Positions 45,740-54,487 of a DNA stretch of 64,000 nt are shown piece after piece (the first letter of the stretch is position 1; the number at the start of each line of letters is the position of its first letter). The stretch lies in contig CP091033.1 of NCBI GenBank assembly GCA_039725955.1, positions 992,001-1,056,000 of the forward strand, read 5' to 3'. A program made the translations under genes and the position numbers. The DNA is from Sinorhizobium sp. B11 (lineage in GTDB: Bacteria > Pseudomonadota > Alphaproteobacteria > Rhizobiales > Rhizobiaceae). Below the pieces are notes generated by a model. The model had not been told where the DNA came from and searched no databases. It saw nothing but the letters and a program-made list of their open reading frames with translations.

Positions 45740-46436
45740 GGAGAACCTCCTGCGTTGGGCCGCATGAAACCAGTTTGCCACTAGCCATGAACATTGTTCG
45801 CTTTGCCAGACGCAAAGCCTGAGACGGATTATGTGTGACGATCAGGCACGTCACGCTGTCCTCTTCCGACACTTTACGGACAAGGTCTTCAATCACTCGT
45901 CCGGATTCTTCGTCGAGAGCGGACGTGGGCTCGTCTAGCAAAAGGATTCGGGGACCGTTTGCCAGGGTTCTGGCGAAAGAGACACGCTGCGCTTCTCCGC
46001 CTGAGAGAGTGCTGACATCGTGACTTCCGTAACCACGCAGTCCCACTTTCGTCAGAAGTTCCTCGATTTTCTCTTCCGGCAAAGCCTGATGCCGCTGGGC
46101 CGGTCCGTAAGATACATTGTAGGCCACCGATCCGGCAAACAGGTTGGCGCTCTGCATCACCATCCCAACGGTCTGGCGCAGCGCCGTCGGAGCTAGGTTT
46201 CGATAGTCGGTCCCCTGGATGTAAATGGTTCCTGATGTGGGCTCATCCAGGCGGTTCACGAGACGAATCAGCGATGATTTCCCAGCACCGCTTGGACCCG
46301 TTATTGCGACGATCTCGGCGCGAGGGATATCTACGGTGACATCGTCGACCAGCAATCGCCCTTCGACGCATCGCTGCAATCCGGCCAACCGGAGTTCAAC
46401 AACGGGCTTGGAAGGCAGGACTGTTATGTTGTTCAC
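45720..46436 (-). CDS. fetA: FetA/YbbL-like ABC transporter ATP-binding protein
   Basis: 238-residue ATPase: Walker A GPSGAGKSS, Q-loop in VGMVMQSANLF, signature LSGGEAQRVSFAR, Walker B ILLLDEPTSALD, H-loop in LIVTHNPSQ. It supplies energy to the following FetB-like permease. Their genes overlap, which shows co-translation. No regulator is adjacent on the same strand. Confidence 0.88.
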   Translation of the reverse strand: MNNITVLPSKPVVELRLAGLQRCVEGRLLVDDVTVDIPRAEIVAITGPSGAGKSSLIRLVNRLDEPTSGTIYIQGTDYRNLAPTALRQTVGMVMQSANLFAGSVAYNVSYGPAQRHQALPEEKIEELLTKVGLRGYGSHDVSTLSGGEAQRVSFARTLANGPRILLLDEPTSALDEESGRVIEDLVRKVSEEDSVTCLIVTHNPSQALRLAKRTMFMASGKLVSCGPTQEVLHAHGSL

Positions 46437-46854
46437 GTGTATAACCTCACATCAGGCTGACGTCGGCGGTCAATGCCGCGTATGGAATAGCTTACGACTT
46501 CTGTCTTACGGACAATACGGGTCACGGCGAAGGATGAAACCACACGGAGGTCTAGCGGAGCCTACACATAAGGACACAGAGGCAGCGGCGGTTTGACCTA
46601 TCGCTCCGCCGCCATGGGCATAATCAATCCCACAACGAAATGTAGTTTTCGGAGCAGAGCCCTATCCCGTTACTCGGTCCACCTTAGGCAGCCACGTCGA
46701 ATCCTTAAACATCCCCTGCCTGACCCACGAGAAACGACCTATCAGACGAAGAATGCGACCCGGTTGCCGAAGGCGCTAAAAGCGGTCGGCTGTGTCGATA
46801 ACGCTGGAGAGGCATCCGACCGTGTGCGCCTGCTCGCACCGCTCAATGCAAGCC
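46437..46854. other. Intergenic region, no gene seen
   Basis: About 420 bases upstream of fetA on its strand. The promoter of fetAB should lie here. No other feature recognised. The right edge may include further eroded RND-pump sequence. Confidence 0.4.
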
Positions 46855-47330
46855 TCAAAGCCGGCCAGAAAGGCACCATACAGGGTGTTTTCGATTGTCT
46901 GGGTCGGAGTACCGAAACGGGCGGCTTGGTCGCGGTCGATCGCTAGTGCGACGGTCGCACCGCCGCTTTTGTTGGTCGGTCGCTACATAAACCAATTCAA
47001 GCAGTGTCTTGAACTTCTCCAGCAGCTTGGCGGCCCCATTCATCGAGCTCCGGGGCGTTTCCATCTTGAATCGTATATTGAAACTGGGTCGCGGAGGTTC
47101 ATCCTGCGTTGATGTATGGGCGGCCTGAAGGAACAGCTGACCTCCGTTCAAGTTCGCAATTTTCGGACTCAGTCGTCGGATAATCTCGGTCGCCGATCCT
47201 TCGCGTTGGTCACGAGGATTAAGCGTAATGAACGTTCGACCCGAATTGATTGTCGGCCCAGAGCCCCACCGATAGCCATGCTGACTGAAGCCACGTCGGG
47301 GTCGCTCGATACAAACGTCTGGCGTGCTGG
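46855..47330 (-). pseudogene. RND efflux permease fragment
   Basis: The reverse strand spells SGPTINSGRTFITLNPRDQR, EGSATEIIRRLSPKIANLNG, GQLFLQAAHTSTQ, then AAKLLEKFKTLLELVYVATD. These match in order the second porter domain of the intact pump at 7482-10607 (for example FITLKPLEQRDASATGIIER and GKFKTLPELADVATDQQ) but differ at many positions, so this is an old relative rather than a recent copy. Both flanks are missing. Confidence 0.82.
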
Positions 47331-47582
47331 CGTTGGAGATCCACTTCCTCGTCACCATCGAAGGGCGAAACTTCACCCCGGCAGAACATCCACGCCACGT
47401 CCCTGCCACGGGGCGGCAGGGTTCGATGGAGAGCTCGCCACCGCGGATGTGGTGGAAGCTAGAACACTCCAAACATGTTTTTGACTTGGGAATTGATACC
47501 GACTTGGTGGTGAGCCGGCTCCGACCGATGATCGAAGCGCCTGCGAGAGTGCTGGGACTCCTTCGATAAATAGGGGTGTGCA

Positions 47583-48488
47583 GTGGATCGCATTGATATC
47601 ATGAGGCTCTTTGTCCGCGTCGTCGAAAGCGAGAGCTTCTCGAGAGCTGCGCGAGCAGAAGGCGTCGGCCAGCCGACGGTCAGCAAACACATTGCCGGGC
47701 TTGAGGCGCGACTGGGAGCACAATTGCTTCGCCGCACGTCGCGGGGCCTGAGCGTGACTGAGGCCGGGGAGGCTTATTACGATGCCGCCGTGCGCCTGCT
47801 TGGAGAATTCGATGCAGCAGAATCAAATGTGCTGGGTCGACAGGCCGCGCCTTCCGGTCGTATTCGCGTCGCCATGTCGGCGGGGTTTGGTCGAATGCAC
47901 GTGCTTCCCCATCTTCCGAAATTTTTCGAACGCTACCCCGATATTACGATTGAAACAGACATCACCGATAAACACATCAATCTTGTCGAAAACCACATTG
48001 ACGTTGCGATCCGGATAGGAAAGCAGATCGACTCCTCGCTTGTGTCGCGGAGAATTGGGAGCGGCGAAACGGTCCTGGTAGCGTCGCGCCGCTACCTCGA
48101 CAAGCATGGCGAACCGAAAACTCCGGCAGATCTTCAAAAGCATGCTTGCGTCACCTTTATCTCGGCCGGCACTGCGCGGACATGGGAGTTCAAAGGGCCG
48201 TCGGGAATAATCACGTTTGAACCGAAAGGACCCGTACGCACCTCCGATGCAGAGCATGTGAGGGTCGGCGTTTTATCCGATGTGGGCCTTGCGCAAGGTC
48301 CGGCGTGGCTCTTTCTTGATGAGATCGAAGCGGGCGCTGTTAAAAAGTTGCTTACGGATTTCACTCCGCCATTTCATTCAATTAATGCAGTCAGCCCGAA
48401 CGGTCGCCTTCAGCCGACCAAGGTAAAATTGTTCGTCGAATTCCTCGCTCAAACTTTAGCCAAGAGCCCAGATCTTCGGATTCGCTAG
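47583..48488 (+). CDS. LysR-family transcriptional regulator
   Basis: 301 residues. The N-terminal winged HTH is complete (MRLFVRVVESESFSRAARAE, then VGQPTVSKHIAGLEARLGAQ, LLRRTSRGLSVTEAG). The effector domain follows with GRIRVAMSAGFGRMHVLPHL and DVAIRIGKQIDSSLVSRRIG. It starts at GTG 47583. This is the CrgA-like subgroup that often controls neighbouring oxidoreductases; the two dehydrogenase genes downstream are candidate targets, though IS debris separates them. Confidence 0.9.
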   Translation: MDRIDIMRLFVRVVESESFSRAARAEGVGQPTVSKHIAGLEARLGAQLLRRTSRGLSVTEAGEAYYDAAVRLLGEFDAAESNVLGRQAAPSGRIRVAMSAGFGRMHVLPHLPKFFERYPDITIETDITDKHINLVENHIDVAIRIGKQIDSSLVSRRIGSGETVLVASRRYLDKHGEPKTPADLQKHACVTFISAGTARTWEFKGPSGIITFEPKGPVRTSDAEHVRVGVLSDVGLAQGPAWLFLDEIEAGAVKKLLTDFTPPFHSINAVSPNGRLQPTKVKLFVEFLAQTLAKSPDLRIR

Positions 48489-48559
48489 GGCAAATAACGC
48501 GCGCCCTGCAGACACACGTCGCCAGGCAAGGCACAAAGCTTACCGTCTCCCCTCAGGAG

Positions 48560-49454
48560 GCGAGCTGGATCCATCTAGGTTTGATCTCGGCATTTGATGG
48601 AGCGGATCGATGATAAATCTTTCTGGTTCTATTGTCCCTCGTTTGCAGATGAATTTGTGGGGCGTGAGCTCCCTCAGGCATTTGATACGGCAGCCGAACT
48701 CGTATGCGGCAATGACGCTTGGCGATGGGCTGGGGGCTGGGGGCTGATCGGGTCGCCGTGGAAGCGCTTGAATGTAGCCCGCTTTTTGGTCGGGTTCATG
48801 CGCTCAACCGGATCGTCGGTTCGTGGATGCCTTGGCTTTGTCAGGCGGCGTTCGATAACGTGGGCTTGGCAGACACGATCGAACGAATGCCCGCGCCACG
48901 TGGCCGTAGGCTTCGAACGGGTTTTCGGCAGATCGGCAATGCAATTGTCGGTTAGAACGATTCTCACCTTGTCGAGAACGGCTGCCTGCAACAGAGCTGA
49001 GAGGAAAGCCCTGGCGTTGCCGCGTTGGCCTTTTCGACGAGCTCGGCGAAGGCGAGCTAGAGGTTTGGTCCCAAGATACAAATATAGCTTACCTTGTCCT
49101 TCCTGCACCTCGGCACTGTCGATGCGGAAGACGCCAATCGGATAGGCCTTGAACCTTGCTGTCAGGTTTATCCCCCTCGGTATCCGGCAGCTTAGAGAAG
49201 CCATGGCGCTGCAAACGGCGATGCAAAGACGATCGCATCAGCTGCGGCATCTTCGCTTGCAAGCTGTAGAGACAGTGGTCGAGAGGCAGCAGGGTGTGGC
49301 GGCGGAAACCAATGACAATCGCCTCGTCTTCACCGGACAGGACCGTGGACTTCAGTTCGCTTGAAACGATCGGCAGATCAGCGACGGAGGCTTGCTTCTT
49401 CCATGTGGCCAAGGGCCTCCGCGCCGCCGATTGGTGACTCTTCAATAACGGCAC
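48560..49454 (-). pseudogene. IS481-family transposase remnant
   Basis: Reverse-strand pieces in order: VLSGEDEAIVIGFRRHTLLP, LHRRLQRHGFSKLPDTEGDK, FKAYPIGVFRIDSAEVQEGQ, VRIVLTDN (catalytic Asp region), HVIERRLTKPRHPRTDDPVE with RMNPTKKRATFKRFH, then AYEFGCRIKCLRELTPHKFI and LHQMP near the end. These define an IS481-type DDE transposase, broken by several frameshifts and an internal deletion. Exact element ends were not found, and the boundaries given are approximate. Confidence 0.82.
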
Positions 49455-49571
49455 CCTCGTCCATTCCGTACTGGAATACGTCGTATTCCGGTACGCGACC
49501 TTCCGGACTGACTACCACGTCTTCATCTCTGCAACGCGAATACATCGCGGCAACAGCGAGGAAGAAAAATC

Positions 49572-50321
49572 ATGGGCAAATTGGAAGGCAAGGTCGCTCT
49601 CATAACGGGCGGTAGCAGTGGCATCGGCCTGGCGGCGGCAACGCGCTTCGTAGAGGAGGGCGCGCACGTCTTTATCACCGGCCGTGGTCAGGCCGACCTT
49701 GAGAAGGCCGAACGCGAACTTGGCCGCAATGTCACGGCTCTCCAAGGTGACATCGCGAACCTGGACGACCTCGATCGAATCTACGCACGCATAACAAGCG
49801 ATTTGGGCGGCCTCGACATCGTCGTCGCCAACGCGGCCTTCGTGGAACTCGTGACGTTGGCCGAGTCTACGCCGGAACATTTCGACAAGACCTTCAATGT
49901 GAATGTACGTGGGACCTTTTTTACTGTTCACAAGGCCTTGCCATTGTTGCGCGAAGGAGGAAGCATTGTCCTCGTAACCACCTCCGGTCACGTCAAGGGA
50001 GTGCCGATGTATGGCACCTATCTCGCGACGAAAGCTGCGTTGCGCTCGTACGCCCGCAGCTGGGCAGCCGAGCTCACAGGCCGCAAGATCCGTGTGAACA
50101 CGATCAGCCCAGGTCCCATCGAGACACCGATCATCGACAAGCAGTTTCAGACGAAGGAAGAGGCCGACGGTCTCAGGGCTGCCTTCCGATCTGCCATTCC
50201 CCTCGGCCGCCTCGGTGAGGCAGACGAAGTCGCGGCGGCGATCCTGCATCTTGCTTCGGACGACAGCAGCTTCACCACAGGCGCCGACCTCTTCATCGAT
50301 GGCGGTTTATCGCAGGTCTGA
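49572..50321 (+). CDS. Short-chain dehydrogenase/reductase
   Basis: 249-residue classical SDR. Cofactor motif TGGSSGIGLAAATRF near residue 12, VVANAAF, catalytic Tyr-Lys in YGTYLATKAALRSYARSW, PGPIETP, and the terminal FTTGADLFIDGGLSQV. The catalytic Ser position appears as a Thr-Thr-Ser in IVLVTTSGHVKGVP. The Arg in ITGRGQ suggests NADP(H). Substrate unknown. It is followed by a close paralogue. Confidence 0.9.
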   Translation: MGKLEGKVALITGGSSGIGLAAATRFVEEGAHVFITGRGQADLEKAERELGRNVTALQGDIANLDDLDRIYARITSDLGGLDIVVANAAFVELVTLAESTPEHFDKTFNVNVRGTFFTVHKALPLLREGGSIVLVTTSGHVKGVPMYGTYLATKAALRSYARSWAAELTGRKIRVNTISPGPIETPIIDKQFQTKEEADGLRAAFRSAIPLGRLGEADEVAAAILHLASDDSSFTTGADLFIDGGLSQV

Positions 50322-50421
50322 AGACCCCAAGGGTGCGCCCACGGCGCGCGCTGTTATCAAACCAGAGACTATTCAAACGTGCATCCCATGGGATGGGACA
50401 CCTCAGCGAAAAGGAATGAAA

Positions 50422-51156
50422 ATGTCCGGAAAACTCGAGAATAAAATCGCGCTTGTAACCGGTGGCAGCACTGGCATCGGCCTGGCAACAGCTCAGGCGT
50501 TTGTCGATGAGGGCGCATATGTCTTCATTACCGGGCGCCGCCAGGAGCAACTCGACAAGGCCGTGAGCGAGATCGGCCGCAATGTTAAAGCGATACAGGG
50601 CGACGTCACCGAGGCCGGGCACCTCACGAACCTCTTCGACGTGATCAAGGCGGAGAAGGGAAGTCTGGACGTCGTCGTCGCAAACGCCGGGGCCGGAGAC
50701 TTTGCGCCGCTGGGTCAGATCACCGAGGAGTTTTACGATCGTCAGATCGACCTCAATCTTCGCGGCGTCCTGTTCACCGTGCAGGGTGCGCTTCCGTTGT
50801 TGTCGCAGGGTTCTTCTATCGTCATCATCGGATCGATGGCAGGATCCAAGGGCGTCCCTGGGATGACCGTTTATGGGGCTGCGAAAGCCGCCGTCCGCTC
50901 ATTCGCGCGCACCTGGACACTTGAGCTCAAGGACAGGCAGATCCGTACGAATATCCTAAGCCCCGGTCCGGTCCTCACGGGTCCGCTTGAGGCCGCGCCC
51001 CCCGAGGTGTTCAACCAGTTCCTGGCCGGTATCCCGATGGGTCGGGTTGGTCAGCCTTCGGAAATTGCATCTTCTGCAGTCTTCCTTGCCAGCGACGACT
51101 CCCGCTTCATCACCGGCGTCGAGCTCTTTGCCGACGGCGGCGCGGCTCAGGTCTGA
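50422..51156 (+). CDS. Short-chain dehydrogenase/reductase (paralogue)
   Basis: 244-residue SDR, a near relative of the gene before it (shared SGKLENKIALVTGGSTGIGL, FITGRRQEQLDKAVSEIGRN, then VVVANAGAGDF). Catalytic Ser in IVIIGSMAGSKGVPG and Tyr/Lys in YGAAKAAVRSFARTWTL. It ends FITGVELFADGGAAQV. The start was chosen at ATG 50422 by alignment with the first copy; ATG 50416 is also possible. The two probably arose by tandem duplication and share an operon with the broken MFS gene. Confidence 0.9.
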   Translation: MSGKLENKIALVTGGSTGIGLATAQAFVDEGAYVFITGRRQEQLDKAVSEIGRNVKAIQGDVTEAGHLTNLFDVIKAEKGSLDVVVANAGAGDFAPLGQITEEFYDRQIDLNLRGVLFTVQGALPLLSQGSSIVIIGSMAGSKGVPGMTVYGAAKAAVRSFARTWTLELKDRQIRTNILSPGPVLTGPLEAAPPEVFNQFLAGIPMGRVGQPSEIASSAVFLASDDSRFITGVELFADGGAAQV

Positions 51157-51213
51157 GGCAACGAAGAAGCCGGCGCTGGGAGTAGCGCCGGCCCAAACCA
51201 GGAACAATAGAAA

Positions 51214-51715
51214 ATGTCAGAAAATACACCGGATGCAATCGCGGCCGACGCAGACCTGTCGGTGCCGGCCGAAACGCCTGTTACGTTGCGGCACATAACT
51301 GCTGCCCTATCCGTCGGCGCTACAGCCTTCCTTATGGTCACCTGCGAATTCCTGCCGGTTGGTCTGTTGCCGGACATGTCGGCCGATCTGGGGGTCACTC
51401 ATGGCCAGGCAGGCTTGACCGGGACGATCGCTGGCATCATGGCCGCAATCGGAGCGCCCCTCGTCAGCGTTCTGGCCGGAACCATCGATCGCAAGAAGGT
51501 GCTGATGTTCCTGTCAGCCGTGCTGGCGGTTTCCTGCCTTATAACGGCACTCGCCTGGTCCTTCCCGGTCGTTCTTTTCGGCCGCGTGCTGGTCGGACTG
51601 ACGATTGGTGGCTTCTGGACCGTGGGCGTCGGCATTGGAGCAATGCCCGGCGATCGTCGCCGAGAAAGGTACCGCTCTGGGTCGCCATCATATGTATCTC
51701 CGTAATCCAGCATGT
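51214..51715 (+). pseudogene. MFS transporter, N-terminal fragment
   Basis: The first 145 residues show four MFS helices (FLMVTCEFLPVGLLPDMSAD, then GLTGTIAGIMAAIGAPLVSV, the loop DRKKVLMFLSAVLAVSCLI, and GLTIGGFWTVGVGIGA). After this the frame is lost: AIVAEKGTAL and VAIICISVIQ appear in the other two frames, and nothing recognisable remains after about 51715. An intact family member has about 400 residues. The break marks the left edge of the foreign-looking segment with HTH genes and integrase. Confidence 0.85.
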
Positions 51716-51753
51716 GAACCTATCGAGAATCGGCAGTCGATCCCGCTCCGCCG

Positions 51754-51821
51754 ACGTCTTTGATTACATCTTTATTAACGCATTTCAAGTCTTTTGATAC
51801 GTATTTTACGTCTTTTTTGAC
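51754..51821. promoter_or_regulatory. AT-rich promoter region with repeated GTCTTT motif
   Basis: Three direct repeats of the type (a)cGTCTTTtgat occur at 51754-51766, 51787-51800 and 51808-51821, in the AT-rich DNA before the first HTH gene. A similar CCTTTGATAC block lies at 52511-52520 before the second HTH gene, and TTTTTTGAC recurs at 52458-52466. They could be operator sites for the HTH proteins (inference). Confidence 0.35.
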
Positions 51822-51851
51822 TTATGTCGCGGCAACCCGTTTTTGGAGGTG

Positions 51852-52133
51852 ATGACGACTTTGTTGACTGGCGATCTAATCAGAGCTGCGAGAGCGCTCA
51901 TTGGGATGAGTCAAGTGGATCTCGCCAAGAAGGCGGGCATCACTCAGAAGGCGTTGGGGGAGTTCGAACTGGGGAAACGACAGATTACCGCGAGAGCTAA
52001 CGAGAAGCTCCGCCGGGTCTTCGACGAGAAAGAAATCCAGTTCATTGCAGCGAATGTCGAATCCAGCGAGCTTGAGGGGACCGGCGTACGGTGGAAACCG
52101 TCGCAGCCAAACTCGGGAATTAAGACTATTTAG
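51852..52133 (+). CDS. Single-unit XRE-like HTH protein
   Basis: 93 residues. One Cro/C1-type HTH: LIRAARALIGMSQVDLAKKA with GITQKALGEFELGKRQITAR, then IQFIAANVESSELEGTGVRW. The tail G-x-G-V-R-W is shared with the other HTH units downstream. The ATG at 51852 is very close to its GGAGG (51845-51849), so a TTG at 51861 or 51864 may be the real start. Family function: small DNA-binding regulator. Confidence 0.8.
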   Translation: MTTLLTGDLIRAARALIGMSQVDLAKKAGITQKALGEFELGKRQITARANEKLRRVFDEKEIQFIAANVESSELEGTGVRWKPSQPNSGIKTI

Positions 52134-52179
52134 CTCAGAGGCGGGCAATCTGGTTAGGCGATCGAATTCGAGAAAAGTC

Positions 52180-52470
52180 TCAACTGCGTCCATGTCGCGA
52201 TCTCGCGAAAGCCCATCCATCGCCTAGAGCAATTCCCAGGCAGGCAGCGGTTCCATTAAACTTTTGTGTCTGCCTCGCCTCGACGCGCCATCGGCGAACT
52301 CGGCGTAAGACGCCTTTTTTGAGGGTCATTACCGCTCCGGCCAGTCGACCGGAGTCAGCGAGACGTTGTAGCGTTGAGGCCCGCTCCTGATCCACTGAAA
52401 CGAAGCGAAACGCCGAATCGCCGTGCAGCATCATCAATTCTCCAAAGACAGAAGTCGTTTTTTGACTCAT
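52180..52470 (-). CDS. Small basic protein of unknown function, divergent to HTH gene
   Basis: 96 residues, MSQKTTSVFGELMMLHGDSA, with a basic middle (LKKGVLRRVRRWRVEARQ). ATG 52470 is preceded on its strand by AAGGA at a suitable distance, and it is divergent from the two-unit HTH gene. No family recognised. It could be a chance frame, but the ribosome binding site and amino-acid pattern favour a gene. Confidence 0.4.
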   Translation of the reverse strand: MSQKTTSVFGELMMLHGDSAFRFVSVDQERASTLQRLADSGRLAGAVMTLKKGVLRRVRRWRVEARQTQKFNGTAACLGIALGDGWAFARSRHGRS

Positions 52471-52558
52471 CTGGATCCTTATAGACTCCATATGAGATAT
52501 TAAAAGACCTCCTTTGATACCATTTGACATTTTTTTGGCGGGCCGTTTTGTCGAACGG

Positions 52559-53131
52559 ATGAGGATAGCTGCCCCACCCGACGCCCTCCGCGTGGCCCGC
52601 GCACTGATGAACCTGTCGCAGCGCGCCGCTGCCGAGGCGGCTGGCGTGCCTCAAAGATACCTGACGGTTGTCGAGACGTCCCACGCGCGGATAGGCGCAA
52701 ATCTCGAACTGGTCGACTTTTACTCCGCCGCGGGCATCGAACTCCTCGGGGAATTCTCCATCGGAAAGGAGATCGCCCGAGCCGGGGCCAGATGGTCCGG
52801 ACCGAGTTCGCAGGATGTAGGCAAGGCCGAAAAGGCGAAGTTCCATGCCGAGGACAAGCGAGTGTCGTTCCGGGCGGCGCGAGCGCTGCTGAACAAAGGT
52901 CAGGACGAGGTCGCCGGATTGGCCGGGTTGAGCCGCGCCACCGTCAAAAGCTTGGAACTCGGAAAATCATGGGAGGAATCGCACCGGTCGCTTCTGGCGT
53001 TCTACGAAAACGCCGGCGTCGAGTTTGTCGGGTGGGGCGATCCGGTTGCCAACTTGTATTTCGGCATCGGCGTCCGCTGGTCTTCCGGTGCGCCGGAACC
53101 GGCATCAATGCCTGCGTCGGCCCCGTCATGA
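52559..53131 (+). CDS. Tandem two-unit XRE-like HTH protein
   Basis: 190 residues built of two repeats of about 85. Unit 1: ALRVARALMNLSQRAAAEAA ... LVDFYSAAGIELLGEF ... AGARW. Unit 2: SFRAARALLNKGQDEVAGLA ... SLLAFYENAGVEFVGW ... GIGVRW. Each unit is an HTH with the same C-terminal extension seen in the single-unit gene upstream. The stop overlaps the next gene's start in ATGA. The start is uncertain: ATG 52559 was chosen, and TTG 52514 would add 15 residues. A dimer-like DNA binder in one chain is a plausible reading. Confidence 0.8.
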   Translation: MRIAAPPDALRVARALMNLSQRAAAEAAGVPQRYLTVVETSHARIGANLELVDFYSAAGIELLGEFSIGKEIARAGARWSGPSSQDVGKAEKAKFHAEDKRVSFRAARALLNKGQDEVAGLAGLSRATVKSLELGKSWEESHRSLLAFYENAGVEFVGWGDPVANLYFGIGVRWSSGAPEPASMPASAPS

Positions 53132-53787
53132 CCGGCCGCGAGGAAAAAAACCGACACGCCGCTTCGGTCGGTTATGTCGCTCCGGACGCGCTGCGAGCGG
53201 CCCGGGCTCTCTTGGGGCTCACCCAACCCCAGTTGGCGGCGTCCGTCGGAATGTGCCGCAAATCGGTCGCGGCGTGCGAGTGGGGGGTCGGCGCGACGTT
53301 GAAGTCGACTACCAAGCTCCGGAATTATTACCACAGGGCGGGCATCGAATTCGTCGGGACGTTCGACCAGAACACAGGCACCATGCGCGGCTCAGGCGCA
53401 TGCTGGAAATTGGTCGACGCGTTCACGAGCTTCTGGCCGTCCTTACCTGACGATGTGAATTTTTCTGCCGCCCGGGCGCTCCTGGGGTTCACGCAACAAT
53501 CCGTGGCGAAAAAATTGTTCCTGACGTCAAGACAGGTGAGAAATCACGAACGTGGCCTGCCCTCGTCCAGGAAGAGCCACGACAGGCTCCGCGATTTCTA
53601 CATACACGAGGGAGTGGAGTTTCTGAGCCACAGAACGGGACGCATCTCGTATGTCGGCCTCGGGGTCCGTTGTATGTGTCTGCAAGTCCCGCTGCTGCCG
53701 CACCATTGGGCGAATCGGGAATCGGCCTGGGATCGGGCTCATCCTGACGTGGTTTCTGCATTTCGTGGGGGCTTTTCGACGCACTGA
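53128..53787 (+). CDS. Tandem two-unit XRE-like HTH protein (second)
   Basis: 219 residues with two more repeats. Unit 1: ALRAARALLGLTQPQLAASV ... LRNYYHRAGIEFVGTF ... GSGACW. Unit 2: NFSAARALLGFTQQSVAKKL ... LRDFYIHEGVEFLSHR ... GLGVRC. It is translationally coupled to the preceding gene through ATGA. The C-terminal 35 residues are unrelated. Together the three HTH genes hold five homologous units with strong divergence between them. No sensor domain is attached. Confidence 0.8.
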   Translation: MTGREEKNRHAASVGYVAPDALRAARALLGLTQPQLAASVGMCRKSVAACEWGVGATLKSTTKLRNYYHRAGIEFVGTFDQNTGTMRGSGACWKLVDAFTSFWPSLPDDVNFSAARALLGFTQQSVAKKLFLTSRQVRNHERGLPSSRKSHDRLRDFYIHEGVEFLSHRTGRISYVGLGVRCMCLQVPLLPHHWANRESAWDRAHPDVVSAFRGGFSTH

Positions 53788-53862
53788 CAGCCTTTTTTGA
53801 TTCCGCGCCGGAGCTGTGTTTTCCTCTTACGGTAGCCTGAACCGACGCCGAAGGTGACAGCC

Positions 53863-54471
53863 ATGGCCAAGCGGCCTCCCACCAGACCCGAAAGCTATCG
53901 GCCGTTCTCCGATCCACACGGCCTCTCCTCCGACCAGGACGGCGGCGAGACAGCGCCGCATCCCCCGGCGGAGCACGGACTGGCTGCGGGAGAACCGGTT
54001 GTTCCCCGGAACCCGAAAAAGCCCGGCCACTCGAGTCGTTCTGCCGAAATCCGCGCACCCCTTTTGGGCAGCGGGGACGGCCAGCCGATGCGACCGCCGC
54101 GGCCGGGGACGATCGAAGCGCCAAACGAGCATGAAGCCGCCGCGCCGACCGGTCCACAGCGGCGCGTAGGGTCCACGGGCGCTAGTCAAGAGACGGGCGA
54201 CGCCGCGGAACGGGAAAGGGAACGTCCGACGCGGAACGCGAAACGTTCACGCCGGCGGGTGCCCGACAAACGGAAATTGATAGCGAGGGACCCCCGCGGC
54301 TTCTTCAGCATGAAGGAGACCTGCGAAATAACATCCCTTTCCAGGAGTACCATCGACCGGCTGGTGGACGACAAGATGTTTCCCGAAAAGGTGCCGCTGA
54401 CGGGCAATCCGCGCGGCCGCAAGGGCTTCCGGGTCTTCGAGGTCCTGGAATGGCTGGCCAACCGGGGTTGA
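53863..54471 (+). CDS. AlpA-like excisionase/regulator with long disordered N terminus
   Basis: 202 residues. The first about 130 are Pro, Arg and Gly rich and look disordered. Residues about 140-200 form an AlpA/MerR-like winged HTH: RGFFSMKETCEITSLSRSTI, DRLVDDKMFPEKVPLTGN, FRVFEVLEWLANRG. AlpA-family proteins act as recombination directionality factors or regulators of integrase genes. Its place next to the integrase supports that. The N-terminal extension is unusual, since most are about 70 residues. The start is ATG 53863 with AAGGTGA before it. Confidence 0.8.
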   Translation: MAKRPPTRPESYRPFSDPHGLSSDQDGGETAPHPPAEHGLAAGEPVVPRNPKKPGHSSRSAEIRAPLLGSGDGQPMRPPRPGTIEAPNEHEAAAPTGPQRRVGSTGASQETGDAAERERERPTRNAKRSRRRVPDKRKLIARDPRGFFSMKETCEITSLSRSTIDRLVDDKMFPEKVPLTGNPRGRKGFRVFEVLEWLANRG

Positions 54472-54487
54472 CGCCAGGCGGGACCGT

